The notes beneath the pieces are model-generated. The model made no database searches, was not told where the DNA came from, and saw nothing but the letters and a program-made list of their open reading frames with translations. 64,000 nt of DNA, from positions 248,001 to 312,000 of the forward strand of contig JAPMXV010000069.1 of the NCBI GenBank assembly GCA_026936335.1, written 5' to 3'. A program made the position numbers and the translations under genes. Of the stretch, positions 51,442 through 62,000 are shown one piece after another. Source of the stretch: Mantamonas sphyraenae. Taxonomy: Eukaryota; CRuMs; Mantamonadidae. Numbering within the stretch: the first letter of the stretch is position 1; each line of letters starts with the position of its first letter.

Positions 51442-53889
51442 TCACATTGGCGTCAATGCCGACTGAACAGTTTCATCCACCGCGTCCCACCACTCTTGGT
51501 CGCCACAGTCCACCATGGCCAACACCTCGGTGCGGACCAATGCCACAAATGGGTCCTCCTGCTTCTTCTCACCGTCACCGTCGTGCTCGTGTTCCTCTGT
51601 GTCCTCTGTGTCCTCAACCTGGTCCATGCCACCACGGGGCACGGACTCGGCAAGCAGGGCGGCCACGACGCCGACGTCGTCCATGATGAAACTGCCAGCG
51701 GCCTGTTCCTGGGTGGCACGGCGACGATGGTGCACCTCGAGATAGGCCACTGTGAGCAATGCCAACAGACGCATCTGGGCTTGGTTGTCTGTGAATCCAG
51801 AGGGCAGTTGGGCACGCAGTCGATGTGCAACCTCTTCCTTCTCGGTCAACCCAGCCTGTTGCGCCGCATGCCACACTGCTTGGGTCCACCGCGCCCACAC
51901 GCGACGGTTGCGCACCTGCACCTGCTCTGCATCTTGGTCCTCGTCACTGTCACCTGCACGGGCACCACCCTGGCCATGGCCATCGTCTGTGGCACCGTCG
52001 CCATCCCCGTCTGCAGAAGATGCAGCCACGTCGCCAGAAGCCGTGTGTGATGGGGGCCCATCCACAAGCATGTCGATGAGGCGGTCCCATTCCGGGTGGA
52101 GACGCATGCGTTGGATGGATCGTTCGGGATTGGGAGGCCCTTGGTCGGCGGGAGTGCCCACGTGTCGTCCCAGTTCACGCACGGTACGCCAGCTCTCACG
52201 TGCCTCCATCATTGTGTTGAGCATGTTGGACAGCTTTGCACCCAGGGATCGATCCACCCCACAGCCAATGGACAGCACCACCATGGGCGTGGGTGACGGT
52301 GTCCTACGCTGCTGCCCGTCCTCCGTTTCCTCTCCTTCCTCCACGGTCTCTGCCACCGTGGCACTGCTGCTGCTGCTGCTGCTGCTCGTGGTGGCCGTGG
52401 ATGAGGACGAGGCCGAGTCCAGGGCGTGTTCGACCCGTGCAAAGGCAGGCAGGACGGGATTGTTGGCAAAGAAGCCACCGTCGATGAGTTTGTGTCCGTT
52501 TGGAATCACAGTGCGGTCGTGCACCTCCCAGGCACGCTTGTCCGTGGGCAATCGGCGATCGTCGTCATTGCAAGGACACGGTTGGTCGTCCACACACGAC
52601 TGGTCCGCACATCCACAGCGCATGGTCACCGCCGGAATGAAGGGATACGCCGCCGACGTGGCTTGGGCCGCCACGCGGATGTACTTGGTCTGGTTCAGCT
52701 GCAGGTAGCCCTGGTCATCGTACCCAGGCCCATCGCCTCCCTTCTTCCGCTCCTGCCTGCTTCCCACAAACTCCAGCAGATGAGTGTTCATGTCTGTGGC
52801 ATCCAACACGGTGATGTACACCGACGACGCAGTGGCAATGCATCCGCCGTCGGGAAACTGGTCGGCCAGCAGATCACGCACGTACGCCTCCCCGTCGCTC
52901 TTGTCGTACAGCGCCAGGTTGTCAATCATGGCCATGTCTTGCTCCACGCCTGTTTCCCATTCCATCGGCGTGTACGCCGTTACTGTGCGTCCCACCCGCG
53001 TCGATGACCACCAGCTCGTCAGCTTGTCTGGCAAAAGCGTGGAGCCCAGCCAGTTGCCCGTGGCCCCCGTCGCCGCCCACGGTGCATAGTACGCCACACT
53101 GGCAACCATATGTGCATAGTCACGTGCAGTGGGCTCATGGCCAAGCACCCACTTGCGATGGGCGAACCTGGCCATGCCCTCGGCCTGGAAGTTGCTGGCA
53201 AACGTGTCCACGTCCAGCAGCTGCCGAAAAAGGGATCCGGCCTCGGTGAACAAGAAGCGCCCTGCGTCGATGGGTGTCTCGAATGAGTATCGGAATGCAG
53301 GCGTGGCTGTGGATGGCTCATTGTCGTCTGTGTCTGCGGGGGTGGTCGGTACGCCGTAGTTCAGGGCCAGGCAAAGCAGGCCGCCAATGGAAGTTCCTGA
53401 CCAGGAATCCGCCAACTGCCGCACGTCGCTCACTCTGCTGCGCAGCTGGACCTCGCGCAGCAGAATGCACGGCACGATTCCCTTGACCCCGCCCCCGTCG
53501 ATGGAGATGTGTCGATGTGCAGCCGGTGGTGGTGGTGGTGGCGTGGTGTGCTCCATGTCTGTGTGGCCGGCGGTGCTGCTGGCGAACATGATAATCGTGT
53601 GTTTTGGGCCCTTTTTCTTTTCGTTGGGCGCCGCTGTGGCTTGGACAGGTCCTCCCTCAACCATCATCCCCATTGGCATTGTGTCATGGACCCACTTTAC
53701 AGGAAATTTGGTTTTTGTTGCGGTGCAGAACCTGCAAACTACCCCCGACATGGATGTCCCACGCACTCTCTGCTGCTGCTGCTGCTGCTCAACACACACA
53801 CCAAGTCCAGTCCACGTCCAGTCCACGCCCACACAACACCACACGCACATTTCTCTCTCTTTTGGCCACATTCGCACCGAATTGTACAT
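51442..53889 (-). CDS. Patatin-like phospholipase
   Basis: The frame is 815 codons. The oxyanion-hole glycine motif IDGGGVKG is near residue 131, the nucleophile elbow SGTSIGG near 166, and the catalytic-dyad Asp motif LIDGGFFANNP near 470. All patatin hallmarks are therefore intact. The serine-to-aspartate distance (about 300 residues) is longer than in plant patatins because of inserted segments, and a serine run and acidic linkers follow. Patatin enzymes are Ser-Asp acyl hydrolases releasing fatty acids from membrane lipids. In fungi and bacteria they also serve as effectors of NLR-like and CBASS systems. The first about 110 residues are low complexity with several Met (for example MPMGMMVEGG or MFASSTAGHTD), so the start is uncertain. 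The catalytic core from HISIDGGG is secure. Confidence 0.85.
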   Translation of the reverse strand: MYNSVRMWPKEREMCVWCCVGVDWTWTGLGVCVEQQQQQQRVRGTSMSGVVCRFCTATKTKFPVKWVHDTMPMGMMVEGGPVQATAAPNEKKKGPKHTIIMFASSTAGHTDMEHTTPPPPPPAAHRHISIDGGGVKGIVPCILLREVQLRSRVSDVRQLADSWSGTSIGGLLCLALNYGVPTTPADTDDNEPSTATPAFRYSFETPIDAGRFLFTEAGSLFRQLLDVDTFASNFQAEGMARFAHRKWVLGHEPTARDYAHMVASVAYYAPWAATGATGNWLGSTLLPDKLTSWWSSTRVGRTVTAYTPMEWETGVEQDMAMIDNLALYDKSDGEAYVRDLLADQFPDGGCIATASSVYITVLDATDMNTHLLEFVGSRQERKKGGDGPGYDDQGYLQLNQTKYIRVAAQATSAAYPFIPAVTMRCGCADQSCVDDQPCPCNDDDRRLPTDKRAWEVHDRTVIPNGHKLIDGGFFANNPVLPAFARVEHALDSASSSSTATTSSSSSSSSATVAETVEEGEETEDGQQRRTPSPTPMVVLSIGCGVDRSLGAKLSNMLNTMMEARESWRTVRELGRHVGTPADQGPPNPERSIQRMRLHPEWDRLIDMLVDGPPSHTASGDVAASSADGDGDGATDDGHGQGGARAGDSDEDQDAEQVQVRNRRVWARWTQAVWHAAQQAGLTEKEEVAHRLRAQLPSGFTDNQAQMRLLALLTVAYLEVHHRRRATQEQAAGSFIMDDVGVVAALLAESVPRGGMDQVEDTEDTEEHEHDGDGEKKQEDPFVALVRTEVLAMVDCGDQEWWDAVDETVQSALTPM

Positions 53890-54567
53890 CGCGCCGTCGC
53901 TTCTTCAACTGTGGACCGAGACCAGGTCGCAGAAAGACGGGTGCTACGCAGGGCCGGAATGGACACACACACACCGACCGCAGAGGAACCGGGGTTGTTG
54001 TCTTTTCCCTTCCTCTACGGTCGCCGGTGCATATTCCGGCCCCTGACGCATTCCCGTCTTTGTGCGAGGCTGCTTTCGGTCCCCAGCTGGAGGTGTGTAT
54101 CAACGGGGTGTGGCCCTGGCCTTTCGTGGATCTGCCAGCCAGAAATGCAGTGCAAGCCCAGGGTGTGTTTTGCATGTGAAAACACCCTGGACTCACACTC
54201 TTCCTGGCTGACACCACCCAAGAAAGGCCTGATCAAACCCCGTTGTACAAACCGTTCAGAAGGCGCAATGCAAACTCATGATGCGCAAGGGAGGAGGACG
54301 ACGGATGGGGGTGAAAGGGGGGCCTTGGGTGCCGTATGCCGACGTCCCTTGGCCCCTCTCAATCCCCCGTCATCGTCGTTCTGCCCCGTTGCTCGTTCTG
54401 TGGTGGCAAACACGCACACGGCAGCCACAGACACATCGCATGGTTGCGTGGTCAGCTGCTGCTGTGCTTTCTGTGTTGCCATTTGTGATGTCGTGGTTGT
54501 GTGTCGTCTCGTGTCGTGCCCTTTCCTCGTGTCTGCTGCCGCGCGTGTGCAACATCATCCCCAACGC
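53890..54567. other. Spacer upstream of the patatin gene
   Basis: This stretch holds the presumed patatin promoter and the 3' UTR of the next minus-strand gene. No additional gene is supported. A long plus-strand frame across it is low complexity and overlaps both neighbours. Confidence 0.5.
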
Positions 54568-56223
54568 TCACTTTGCCTCTACAAAGTCCTTTGCATCCCA
54601 GTCCCAGGTTGCACTCTCCACCACCTGCAACGATGTGTCGAGCAGAAAGTACGACTGGCCGATGCACACGACCCAGGCCACGGCGTCCTTGTCCAACATG
54701 GTGTCCACCTCCAGCAACACACAGTGTGCGGAATGGTCGTCCAGTTCCTCGTAGCCGACGAATGCACGCCAAAACAGACCTCTGCTTGGCCATGCCTTGC
54801 GCACCGTTGCGTTCAGCGTCAGCCCGAGCTCGCTGCTCAATTGCTCCACCAGGTCGTGGTTGACTCTGCTTGCCTTGGGCACATCAAAGTTCTTGTCTGC
54901 ATCGTCCATGGCAAAGGTCGGCCGACATTCGTCAAAGACGCGTTCGACCACGTCCAGCGCCTCTTCATCCGAGTCGCCCCAGCACCAGAGTGTGCGTCCA
55001 TCGTCCGACAAGGTCCACTGTTCCTCCCAATCCCACTCTTCATCGAATGAGTCACTGTCTGAGTCCCATTCACTCCATTCACTGCTGCTGTCGCTGTCGT
55101 CGTCCTGGCTGGACTGGCAGCTGCTGCAGGCGCTCGATCTGCGCGTGACTGCATCTCGGAAGTTGGCTGTGCCAGGAATGGGCACACGACACACATGCCA
55201 GGAAGGAAGGACACAATCGACTGTCCAAGTGGAGTCGAGGACAACGGTGCGTCCCATGCTGGTGTGCACCAGAGTGACGTCCCGGTAGGTGGCCAGCCAG
55301 TGCGCTTCGTCGTCGTTCTCCACCCGCAGCGCATTGCCCTCACGCAGGCGTTCATCCAGCAGCTCCTTGAACATGGTCGGCAGTGTGTCCACATCTAGCA
55401 CCTGGTACCTTTTGGAGCTGATCTGCCACCACGGTCGAGCAGAAATGCCTCGCGGCTGGCTGCCTGGGAGCGAAAGGAACTTGGGATGCACGCACTCGTT
55501 GGCCGGAATGCCCGTTTTCACAACGTGGTCACCCGTGTGGAAGACCACCCTGCAGGCAGGGGTGACCACGTGCAGATGGACGCCCTCCAGAACAAGCACA
55601 GCCTTGTCCAGATCCTTCTTCCATCCCTTCACATGCTGGTAGCGCTGGTTTTCGCGCTGGTTGGCGTGTTTGGTCACCTTTGCTGTGCGCAGCCATTGCT
55701 TGACGTACAGCTTGGGCGGGCCGAGGTCACGCAGAAAGCAGGCTTTGGCATGCGTTTCTGTGTCCCTGTGGAGCACTTTGATGGCAAATGAGGCGTCCCA
55801 TCCCTCGGGAAGGTCGGTTGAGGAGCGGTGCTGCCAGGCCGCGCAGAAAAGGGTCCATTGTTCCGCCGCGGCGAGGGCGCTGGCAGGCAATGGGGAACCG
55901 GCAGCGAGTTGAAACGGTGTGTGCAGCTGCTCATCAAGACCATCTTGCGATTGGGCTGACACAGTCGATGTGCCGAGGCCGTTGTCCCCCTCTGCACGCT
56001 CCAGGGAGAACTGCGGGGATTTGCGGCGGTGGAAATTGCCAGCGCCGGGCAAAACACGCTGGGCAACCTCGGCTGGGACTTGCACTTGCTTTGTTGCGGC
56101 GCGAGTGTGTGTGGGTTTGGATGAGGATGAGGATGGAAAGGGCTGCATGTTGGAAGCAGAGGTGGCTTTCAGCTGATACCAGCCTTGAGATGTTGTGACG
56201 AATACGTCTTCTACGGTGGACAT
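54568..56223 (-). CDS. Unrecognised acidic-segment protein, about 551 residues
   Basis: I do not recognise this family. I chose the Met at 56223 (MSTVEDVFVTTSQGWYQLKA); the frame also opens upstream to 56274 with less typical residues. A serine/basic linker (SSSSKPTHTRAATKQ) follows. A globular middle part contains WTLFCAAWQHRSS, PPKLYVKQWLRTAKV and VLVLEGVHLHVVTPACRVVF. A striking acidic/Trp/Ser stretch at about residues 385-430 (DDDSDSSSEWSEWDSDSDSF) precedes a C-terminal domain rich in Val and Asp (DVVERVFDECRPTFAM, VDTMLDKDAVAWVVCIGQSY). No TM or signal peptide is visible. It is head-to-tail with the next gene. Confidence 0.55.
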   Translation of the reverse strand: MSTVEDVFVTTSQGWYQLKATSASNMQPFPSSSSSKPTHTRAATKQVQVPAEVAQRVLPGAGNFHRRKSPQFSLERAEGDNGLGTSTVSAQSQDGLDEQLHTPFQLAAGSPLPASALAAAEQWTLFCAAWQHRSSTDLPEGWDASFAIKVLHRDTETHAKACFLRDLGPPKLYVKQWLRTAKVTKHANQRENQRYQHVKGWKKDLDKAVLVLEGVHLHVVTPACRVVFHTGDHVVKTGIPANECVHPKFLSLPGSQPRGISARPWWQISSKRYQVLDVDTLPTMFKELLDERLREGNALRVENDDEAHWLATYRDVTLVHTSMGRTVVLDSTWTVDCVLPSWHVCRVPIPGTANFRDAVTRRSSACSSCQSSQDDDSDSSSEWSEWDSDSDSFDEEWDWEEQWTLSDDGRTLWCWGDSDEEALDVVERVFDECRPTFAMDDADKNFDVPKASRVNHDLVEQLSSELGLTLNATVRKAWPSRGLFWRAFVGYEELDDHSAHCVLLEVDTMLDKDAVAWVVCIGQSYFLLDTSLQVVESATWDWDAKDFVEAK

Positions 56224-56406
56224 GGCGGAAGCTGGGGTGATCCGATGGATTGGGATTGGTGGGGCACTTCTCACTGATGGCAGTGGGTTGGGGGTTGGGT
56301 TGTTTTGTGATGTGGTTGAACCCTTGCATGCGGGGGCGCATGGTGGAACACCGACATGATTGCATTGGTTGTCGCACGTCCGTGGCGCAGGCTCGCCTTT
56401 TGCTGC

Positions 56407-57825
56407 TCATCCTGCTCTTCTTCTTCTTGCGCGTGTGCGGGTGCTGGTGCTGGCGGTTTCAGTTGGGGTACTTGGGGTGCTGGTGCTGGCGGGTTCACTG
56501 GGGGTGCTGGCTCTCTTGTAAGCTTCCAGCACCTGCTTGCCTGCATTGGAGACGGTGATGTGATCAAATCGTTCTCCATGCTGGTTGTTGGTCAAGCCTG
56601 GTGGATTGCTGACGTTCTGAAATCTGCGCCCAATGGACTTGCGAGAGTGCGTGGCCATGTGCAAGAAGAGGCCAATGGGCAGCCCAGCTTGCTGTTCAAT
56701 TGCCTCCACCTCCTTGCGGGTGGTACGCAGGTAATTCCCGAATTTCTTGCCCTCGTGGAAGCTGAAGAACGTTTCCACCGCGAAAGTGTGGACGCGCAAG
56801 TTTGTGTTTTCGGTGATTGCGGCCTTGACGTTGTCGGTGAGGTTGACATGCAGCTTACGGCGAATCGTGCACAGGACGCGGTCCAGGTTGATCTTTTTGG
56901 AGAGTGCATTCCACGTGGAATTCCAGTTTGCCAACGCGTTGGATGTCGTCTGGTCACGCGTGAACGGAACCGCACCTTTGACGAGCGAGGCCAAATCAAA
57001 GAGGGGCTGCAGAGGTGGGGCATGGGGACCGGGTGTTTCAGACACAAGGACCCATCTGTTGTTGACGGTACGATGGAGCCACAGCCCCTGGGATGGTTCG
57101 GTGCAGACGAGCTGGAACGCATTGTCTGCAGCGAGGAGGGTGCTTGCGTTTGGTGGCTCCAAGGTACCATTCAGGCCAAGCAGGAGCACATCTACGGCTG
57201 CTTGGTAGTCAAAGTGCTTGCTGGCAGCTTTTGTGGCGGTGGTGAGCTTGGCATTTGGCCTCTTGTCAAAGGTGAGGATCCTGAGGTTGAAGTCATCCTC
57301 GCTGGACGTGGTGTTGTTGTACGCGTCACTGATGTGACGATCTACACGACTCGTGCGTGTGCCACTTGAGCTTGAGGAGCCGGAAGAGCTTGAGGACCTG
57401 ACCGACCTGGAGTCGTCGAGAGAGGGGGAACTGGAAACATCGATGCTTTGGTCCTGACCGTCGTCTGCGTCGTCGCTTTCCGCGTCGTCGCTTTCCACGT
57501 CGTCTTCGTCCTCGTTGTTGCTTTTTTCGGGCGACTCCACGTCGTCTTCCTCGGTTTCTTCGGGGCTTTCTTCGGGCAATTCCGATTCAATGGACATCGT
57601 TGGGGGGTTTGAAGCCGTCGGCTCATGGTCGGCTGGCCCACGGCTGTGTGATTCGTCCGCGAGCACGCGTTGGCGGGCGGCATCGGGTTGATCGTGATCA
57701 GCGATCTCGGACCCGTCCTCAAGCGCATTCCGGGAGCGCTTTCGATGCGTCGAGGAGGGGGGAGTGGAGGGGAGTGACTCATTGGATGAGTCTCGGTTGT
57801 CTTGAGAAGAGGGAGTGTTGTCCAT
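56407..57825 (-). CDS. Unrecognised Ser/Asp-rich N-terminal protein, 472 residues
   Basis: I recognise no family. Residues 1-170 are disordered-type (Ser, Asp, Glu runs, with KRSR at 29-32). A globular region from about 180 to 430 follows, containing FDYQAAVDVLLLGLNGTL, WLHRTVNNRWVLVSET, KINLDRVLCTIRRKLHV and FVAVETFF-like helices ending GLFLHMATHSRKSIGRRF. The C-terminus is a Ser/Thr/Pro run followed by RTRARRRRAG, a strong basic patch suggesting nuclear or nucleic-acid association. It lies about 180 bp upstream of the previous gene on the same strand and is divergent from the next. Confidence 0.6.
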   Translation of the reverse strand: MDNTPSSQDNRDSSNESLPSTPPSSTHRKRSRNALEDGSEIADHDQPDAARQRVLADESHSRGPADHEPTASNPPTMSIESELPEESPEETEEDDVESPEKSNNEDEDDVESDDAESDDADDGQDQSIDVSSSPSLDDSRSVRSSSSSGSSSSSGTRTSRVDRHISDAYNNTTSSEDDFNLRILTFDKRPNAKLTTATKAASKHFDYQAAVDVLLLGLNGTLEPPNASTLLAADNAFQLVCTEPSQGLWLHRTVNNRWVLVSETPGPHAPPLQPLFDLASLVKGAVPFTRDQTTSNALANWNSTWNALSKKINLDRVLCTIRRKLHVNLTDNVKAAITENTNLRVHTFAVETFFSFHEGKKFGNYLRTTRKEVEAIEQQAGLPIGLFLHMATHSRKSIGRRFQNVSNPPGLTNNQHGERFDHITVSNAGKQVLEAYKRASTPSEPASTSTPSTPTETASTSTRTRARRRRAG

Positions 57826-58286
57826 GGTTGTTCAGCGTTGGTTTGAAGTATTGGCGCCAGAAGCGCGCGCTCAATTGACGCTGGCGTCACTCTCACGCAC
57901 AATGGCTGGTGTCTGATCCGGATGGCGCTGTTGAGGCGCTGTTCATGCCCGTTTAGACGTGGAATTCAATGGTATGAGGTGCAGTGGGTCCTCCTCAGCC
58001 TGTGCGGTGGCCGCGAATGCGGGTGGCTTTCCCGCCAAAAGTTTGCAGGGCGCTCACACCTGGGAGAGGTCATTCTGGAAGAAGCCACGCGAGATCCTGG
58101 GTTGGCATCAACTGGGAAAGGCAATAGTGGTGATTACGGGTTGATTGGATGCATGTAGAACAGAGGTAGCCGAATGGACTGGTCAAAGTTAAAAGTTAGC
58201 TTGACCAGCGCTCTCAACGGTAAGCGCTCAGTTAATTTTGACACGAACTTTGACACCCCCCCCATCCATCCAACACAGCCCTCCCC
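57826..58286. promoter_or_regulatory. Divergent intergenic region
   Basis: About 460 bp lie between divergently transcribed coding regions, so both promoters should be here. The composition is less GC-rich than in the genes. No recognised motif is seen. Confidence 0.4.
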
Positions 58287-59936
58287 ATGAGCACACACGA
58301 CAATGAGAGATGGAAATCGGAGATGATGTTCTGGGACAGGGTCGAGGACCTTACCGAGAGATGGATGAGAGAACCCCCCCCAGGGGTTGCTGGTATTGAG
58401 CTTGACGCAAGGCGCCTCTGCGTGAAAATCACGTACAGGCAGGCGTCCCCAGGCCAAGAGGTGGCGTCCAACCTTGGTACGGTGCAGTCCGCAGTCCTGG
58501 AACAAGGCGGACAATTGGATAGGGACTCCTCTCGCAGCAGCAGCAGCAGCAGTAGCAGCAGCAGCAGCAGGAGGAGGAGGCGTGGGGGTGCCTGTGCGGA
58601 ATGCGACGTGCGGGCGGTGTTTGCCAACGACACACAGAGTCGCAAGGAGAAGTTGGACGCCATGAAACGCGGTACCTGGAAGCGCTACAGCTCTTCAGAG
58701 GTCTTCAAAGAGCTCTGCGCATACGAAAGTGCGAAGAGACGTGTGTGGCGGGCTTACATGGACGGCACGCGGGCGACGCACTGGTGCAAGGTAGAAGACG
58801 CAGCATGCACAGGATTCCTCCGTGCACTGGCAGATGTGCTGCGTGGATGTGTTGAGGAGAGTGTGGAGAAATACGAAGGTGGCCCCGGCCTCAAGAGGCT
58901 GGCTTTAGAGGTGAAGGCCGTGGTTCGTCTGGTCGTGGTACAAAGTGAAAGGGCCAATGGGGCCATGACCAGTGAGCAAAGGTCGTGCTTTGAAAGCTTC
59001 GAAAACTGGTGTGGGAGTATCATGGAGGATGCTGCACGTGTTGCAAAGCTCAGTGCTGCCAGGAAAAAACTCACGCCCAGCTCCTTGCGGGAAATGTGCA
59101 AGAAGTGTCTGCAAAAACCCAACACGGACTCATACTTTGACCTCGTACAGCCTTTCCTAATTTGCACCCTGGCATGCAGCAACAAGGGACCTGCCAGTGC
59201 GATGTCGTGGGCAAGTGCGACGTACTTTGAGGACGAGGAACTGTGGAAACGACACCAGGCAACGCTGCAGCCCCACGCAAGGGGAGTCCGGTCAGCAGCG
59301 GTGTTGCATGACACCGAAAAATGCCTGCTGAAGGTCGCATGGAAGGATAGGACCGGCCAAGTGCTCGAAGCCGAACACCTGCTTGAATCGTATTACAGCG
59401 CGAGAATCTACGTTGCTCACCAAGAGGAGACGCTATCGGCCCAATCAAGAAGGTACTTTTTTCTGAACCCAGAAAAAGGGAATCACCGTAGCGAAGCCAC
59501 ACAGATTGTGCGGCGTGAGCATTGGTTGAACCAAGTGCTGAAGAACGAGCTCAGGGATTGTCGTGTGAACTGGAGACTTGTGCGGCACGCCGCCCAAGAG
59601 CCAGAGGGTGGTTCAAGCGGTCCCGGGCCGTCAGATGAGGAGAAAGAGTTGTGGAGCACACTCCTGAGGAATGTGTGGGAGCCCGGGACGACGACCACCG
59701 CGGTGAGCTCATCTTCGTCGTCGTCGTCGTCAGCAACAACAACAACATCGTCTTACGAAATGTCTGTGGATGAAGGGGACGAGGAAGACGAGGAAGACGA
59801 GGAGGAGGAGGAGGAGGAGGAGGAAGCGGAGGAAGACGAGTACGGCAGCGACGCATCCAAGGCATCAGGCAAGCGTACAGTGCAGAGGACATCAACGAGG
59901 AGGACTCGGCGCAGGACCAATGGTTCAGGTGTATAG
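58287..59936 (+). CDS. Unrecognised paralogue pair, member 1 (549 residues)
   Basis: The start is the first Met, in the context CCCCATGAGCAC shared with member 2. The order is as follows: a divergent N-terminus of about 80 residues, a serine run encoded by AGC triplets, a basic stretch (RRRRRGGACAECDVRAVF), a helical region, THWCKVEDAACTGFL at about 165-180, and a conserved middle (GPASAMSWASATYFEDEELW). YYSARIYVAHQEE and REHWLNQVLKNEL then lead to a DEEKELW segment, a long acidic run and a basic tail (ASGKRTVQRTSTRRTRRRTN). The CxxC and HWC...C elements are kept in both members and could bind metal. The charged tail suggests nucleic-acid or chromatin contact. I know no family to assign. Confidence 0.65.
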   Translation: MSTHDNERWKSEMMFWDRVEDLTERWMREPPPGVAGIELDARRLCVKITYRQASPGQEVASNLGTVQSAVLEQGGQLDRDSSRSSSSSSSSSSSRRRRRGGACAECDVRAVFANDTQSRKEKLDAMKRGTWKRYSSSEVFKELCAYESAKRRVWRAYMDGTRATHWCKVEDAACTGFLRALADVLRGCVEESVEKYEGGPGLKRLALEVKAVVRLVVVQSERANGAMTSEQRSCFESFENWCGSIMEDAARVAKLSAARKKLTPSSLREMCKKCLQKPNTDSYFDLVQPFLICTLACSNKGPASAMSWASATYFEDEELWKRHQATLQPHARGVRSAAVLHDTEKCLLKVAWKDRTGQVLEAEHLLESYYSARIYVAHQEETLSAQSRRYFFLNPEKGNHRSEATQIVRREHWLNQVLKNELRDCRVNWRLVRHAAQEPEGGSSGPGPSDEEKELWSTLLRNVWEPGTTTTAVSSSSSSSSSATTTTSSYEMSVDEGDEEDEEDEEEEEEEEEAEEDEYGSDASKASGKRTVQRTSTRRTRRRTNGSGV

Positions 59937-60588
59937 AAATAGTAGAAACGCGTGCCGGTGTCTGCCGCGGATTCCCGCGGATTGCCGAGCCTTGGAATCG
60001 CATATTTGCACACCAAACATCATACCGATGCATTGCGTACTCTTGACAACCAAGTAGGAGGATACGCATGGGTATGCACATATATGGGCGTGATCTTGGA
60101 TTCAACAGACCCTTGTGGCTGCCCGGGGGAGGGGAAATGTGCAAGTGTGCACATCTCACCGCCACTTTTTTTTTTGTGGCAGCCTGCCGTGGCACCGCCC
60201 CCGCGTGTTGCCGCGGCAGCCGGGGGCGCTTTTTTCGCATCAACCACGCACACCGAAGCATGTGTACACATGGGAGTCTGGCAGGGGATTGAAAACATGC
60301 ATACTCACACCTGTGCCCAAGTTGGGAACCCAAAGACCCTTGTGGGTGCCTGGAGGACGCGTTTTGTGCAGTGCTGCGCGCGCACAAGCTGGAAAATGAA
60401 AATGAGATCGGCTGGCGGGAAAAGGCAGCACATGCATGCATGCAACACGCTCACATGTGACAGGCGTTTGGGATGGAGCTGATAGGAATGGCAATGCGGG
60501 TGATGTGGGCGGGATGCGTGTGGGTTGGAGGGTGTGAGGGGGTGGTGTGGCGGGCGCCCCATCCCCCAAATCAAATCCATGCGTCCCC
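59937..60588. repeat. Spacer of the paralogue pair, left copy
   Basis: Sequence from about 59960 to 60530 recurs at about 62230-62795 with offset near 2.27 kb. Shared landmarks are GGGCGTGAT...GGATTCAACAGACCC, a T run of 9-11 bases, and CATGCATGCATGCAACACGC. It contains the 3' UTR of member 1 and the promoter of member 2. No gene is seen. Confidence 0.85.
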
Positions 60589-61969
60589 ATGAGCACCCAC
60601 AACATTCAGAGTGAATACCTTCCAGATTTTATTGCCCTGAGCAAGTTCTACTGGGAGCAAGGGCTCGTGTTGTCGTATGAGGTGCCTGACTCTGGAGTCA
60701 AGGTCTCTTGGACTCCCCTTCCGCGGCAAGCAGCAGCAGCAGCCAGCGCCGAGCCTGCTTCTGACCCAGAGGAGACCACAATGATCTTACAAAACGCCGG
60801 AATCAGCGACTCCTCGTCCTCCTCCTCCAGCAGCAGCAGCAGCCGCAGAAGAGGACCGTGTCCACACTGTGATGCGCAAGCCGTGTTTCAGCAAGGCCAC
60901 AAAGACACTGGCATGCTGACAAAAGGCGAGTGGGAGCATTACTGCTCAACGGAGGTCATGGGATTGCTCAAGAAGCACAAAGCTGTGGATAAGCGAGTGT
61001 GGAAGGCGTTCATGGCCGGTGTCGGCAACACACACTGGTGCAAGGAGGAAGACGCAGGATGTTCAGAGTTCCTGGACGCAATGGCGGCTAAATGGCACCG
61101 GGAGGTTGTTCATCGCAAAGAGACACTCGAAGGAGGCTCGGCTCTGCGCAAGCTGGCGTCGGGATTTGGCAGCGTCGTTGGGGATCTGAACAGGGAGGGC
61201 ATGGACGATGTCCTGAAGGCACAGTTTGACAGGTTCAAACAGTGGTGTGACGGAAATGCTGCGACTGCACGAAAGATTGCTGAATTGCATGCAACAAGAA
61301 ACCGCATCAACCAGAGTTACGTCGATGAACGCCTTAAGCTGGTTGCCCAGAAGGCATCCAGTGCAGAGTACAAGGTCTTTCAGCGGAGTCTCATTTGTCA
61401 GATCGCACGTTTGGATGTTGGACCCGGAAGCGCAATCTCGTGGGCCAGTGCCTTGTATTTCGAAGACAGGGCGATGTGGGACGAGGCGAAATCAAAGCTG
61501 GAGACGCCTTCCAACGAGGGAGGGGACGCGTCTGCCGTGGTGTGGAACGAACCTACGAAGGGAATGTTGCATATCGCATGGAAAGAAGTGAATGGCCAGG
61601 TGAAGGAGGACATGGTGCTGAGAGACATACCCCGTACCTTGACCATCCAGGCGGCTGATGAACAACACAATGGGCGCTTCTTTTTCATCCGGGAGGAACG
61701 GGGACATAGGCGGTCACCAAGAAGCGAAATCATCTCACGTGCAGCCTGGTTGAACTACATCCTGAAGGAAGAGTTTGCTGACGACGGCGTGAACTGGCGC
61801 TTGCTACGGCACATTTGTGAGGACCCAGGGGCTGGCGCAAGCGGATCAGGGCCATCGGATGAGGAGAAAGAACTGTTTGATGAGCTTGTGGAGAATGCGT
61901 GGGAGGGAGAGGCGTCTCGGACAAGGTCGGGGGGTGATGGTGGAGCAGCAACGACGACATGGGCGGTAT

Positions 61970-62000
<31 letters not shown>

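Noticed and set aside
53509-55050. Plus-strand 513-codon frame
   Set aside because: It overlaps the patatin gene and the 551-residue gene on the other strand and shows only low-complexity His/Ser/Cys residues.
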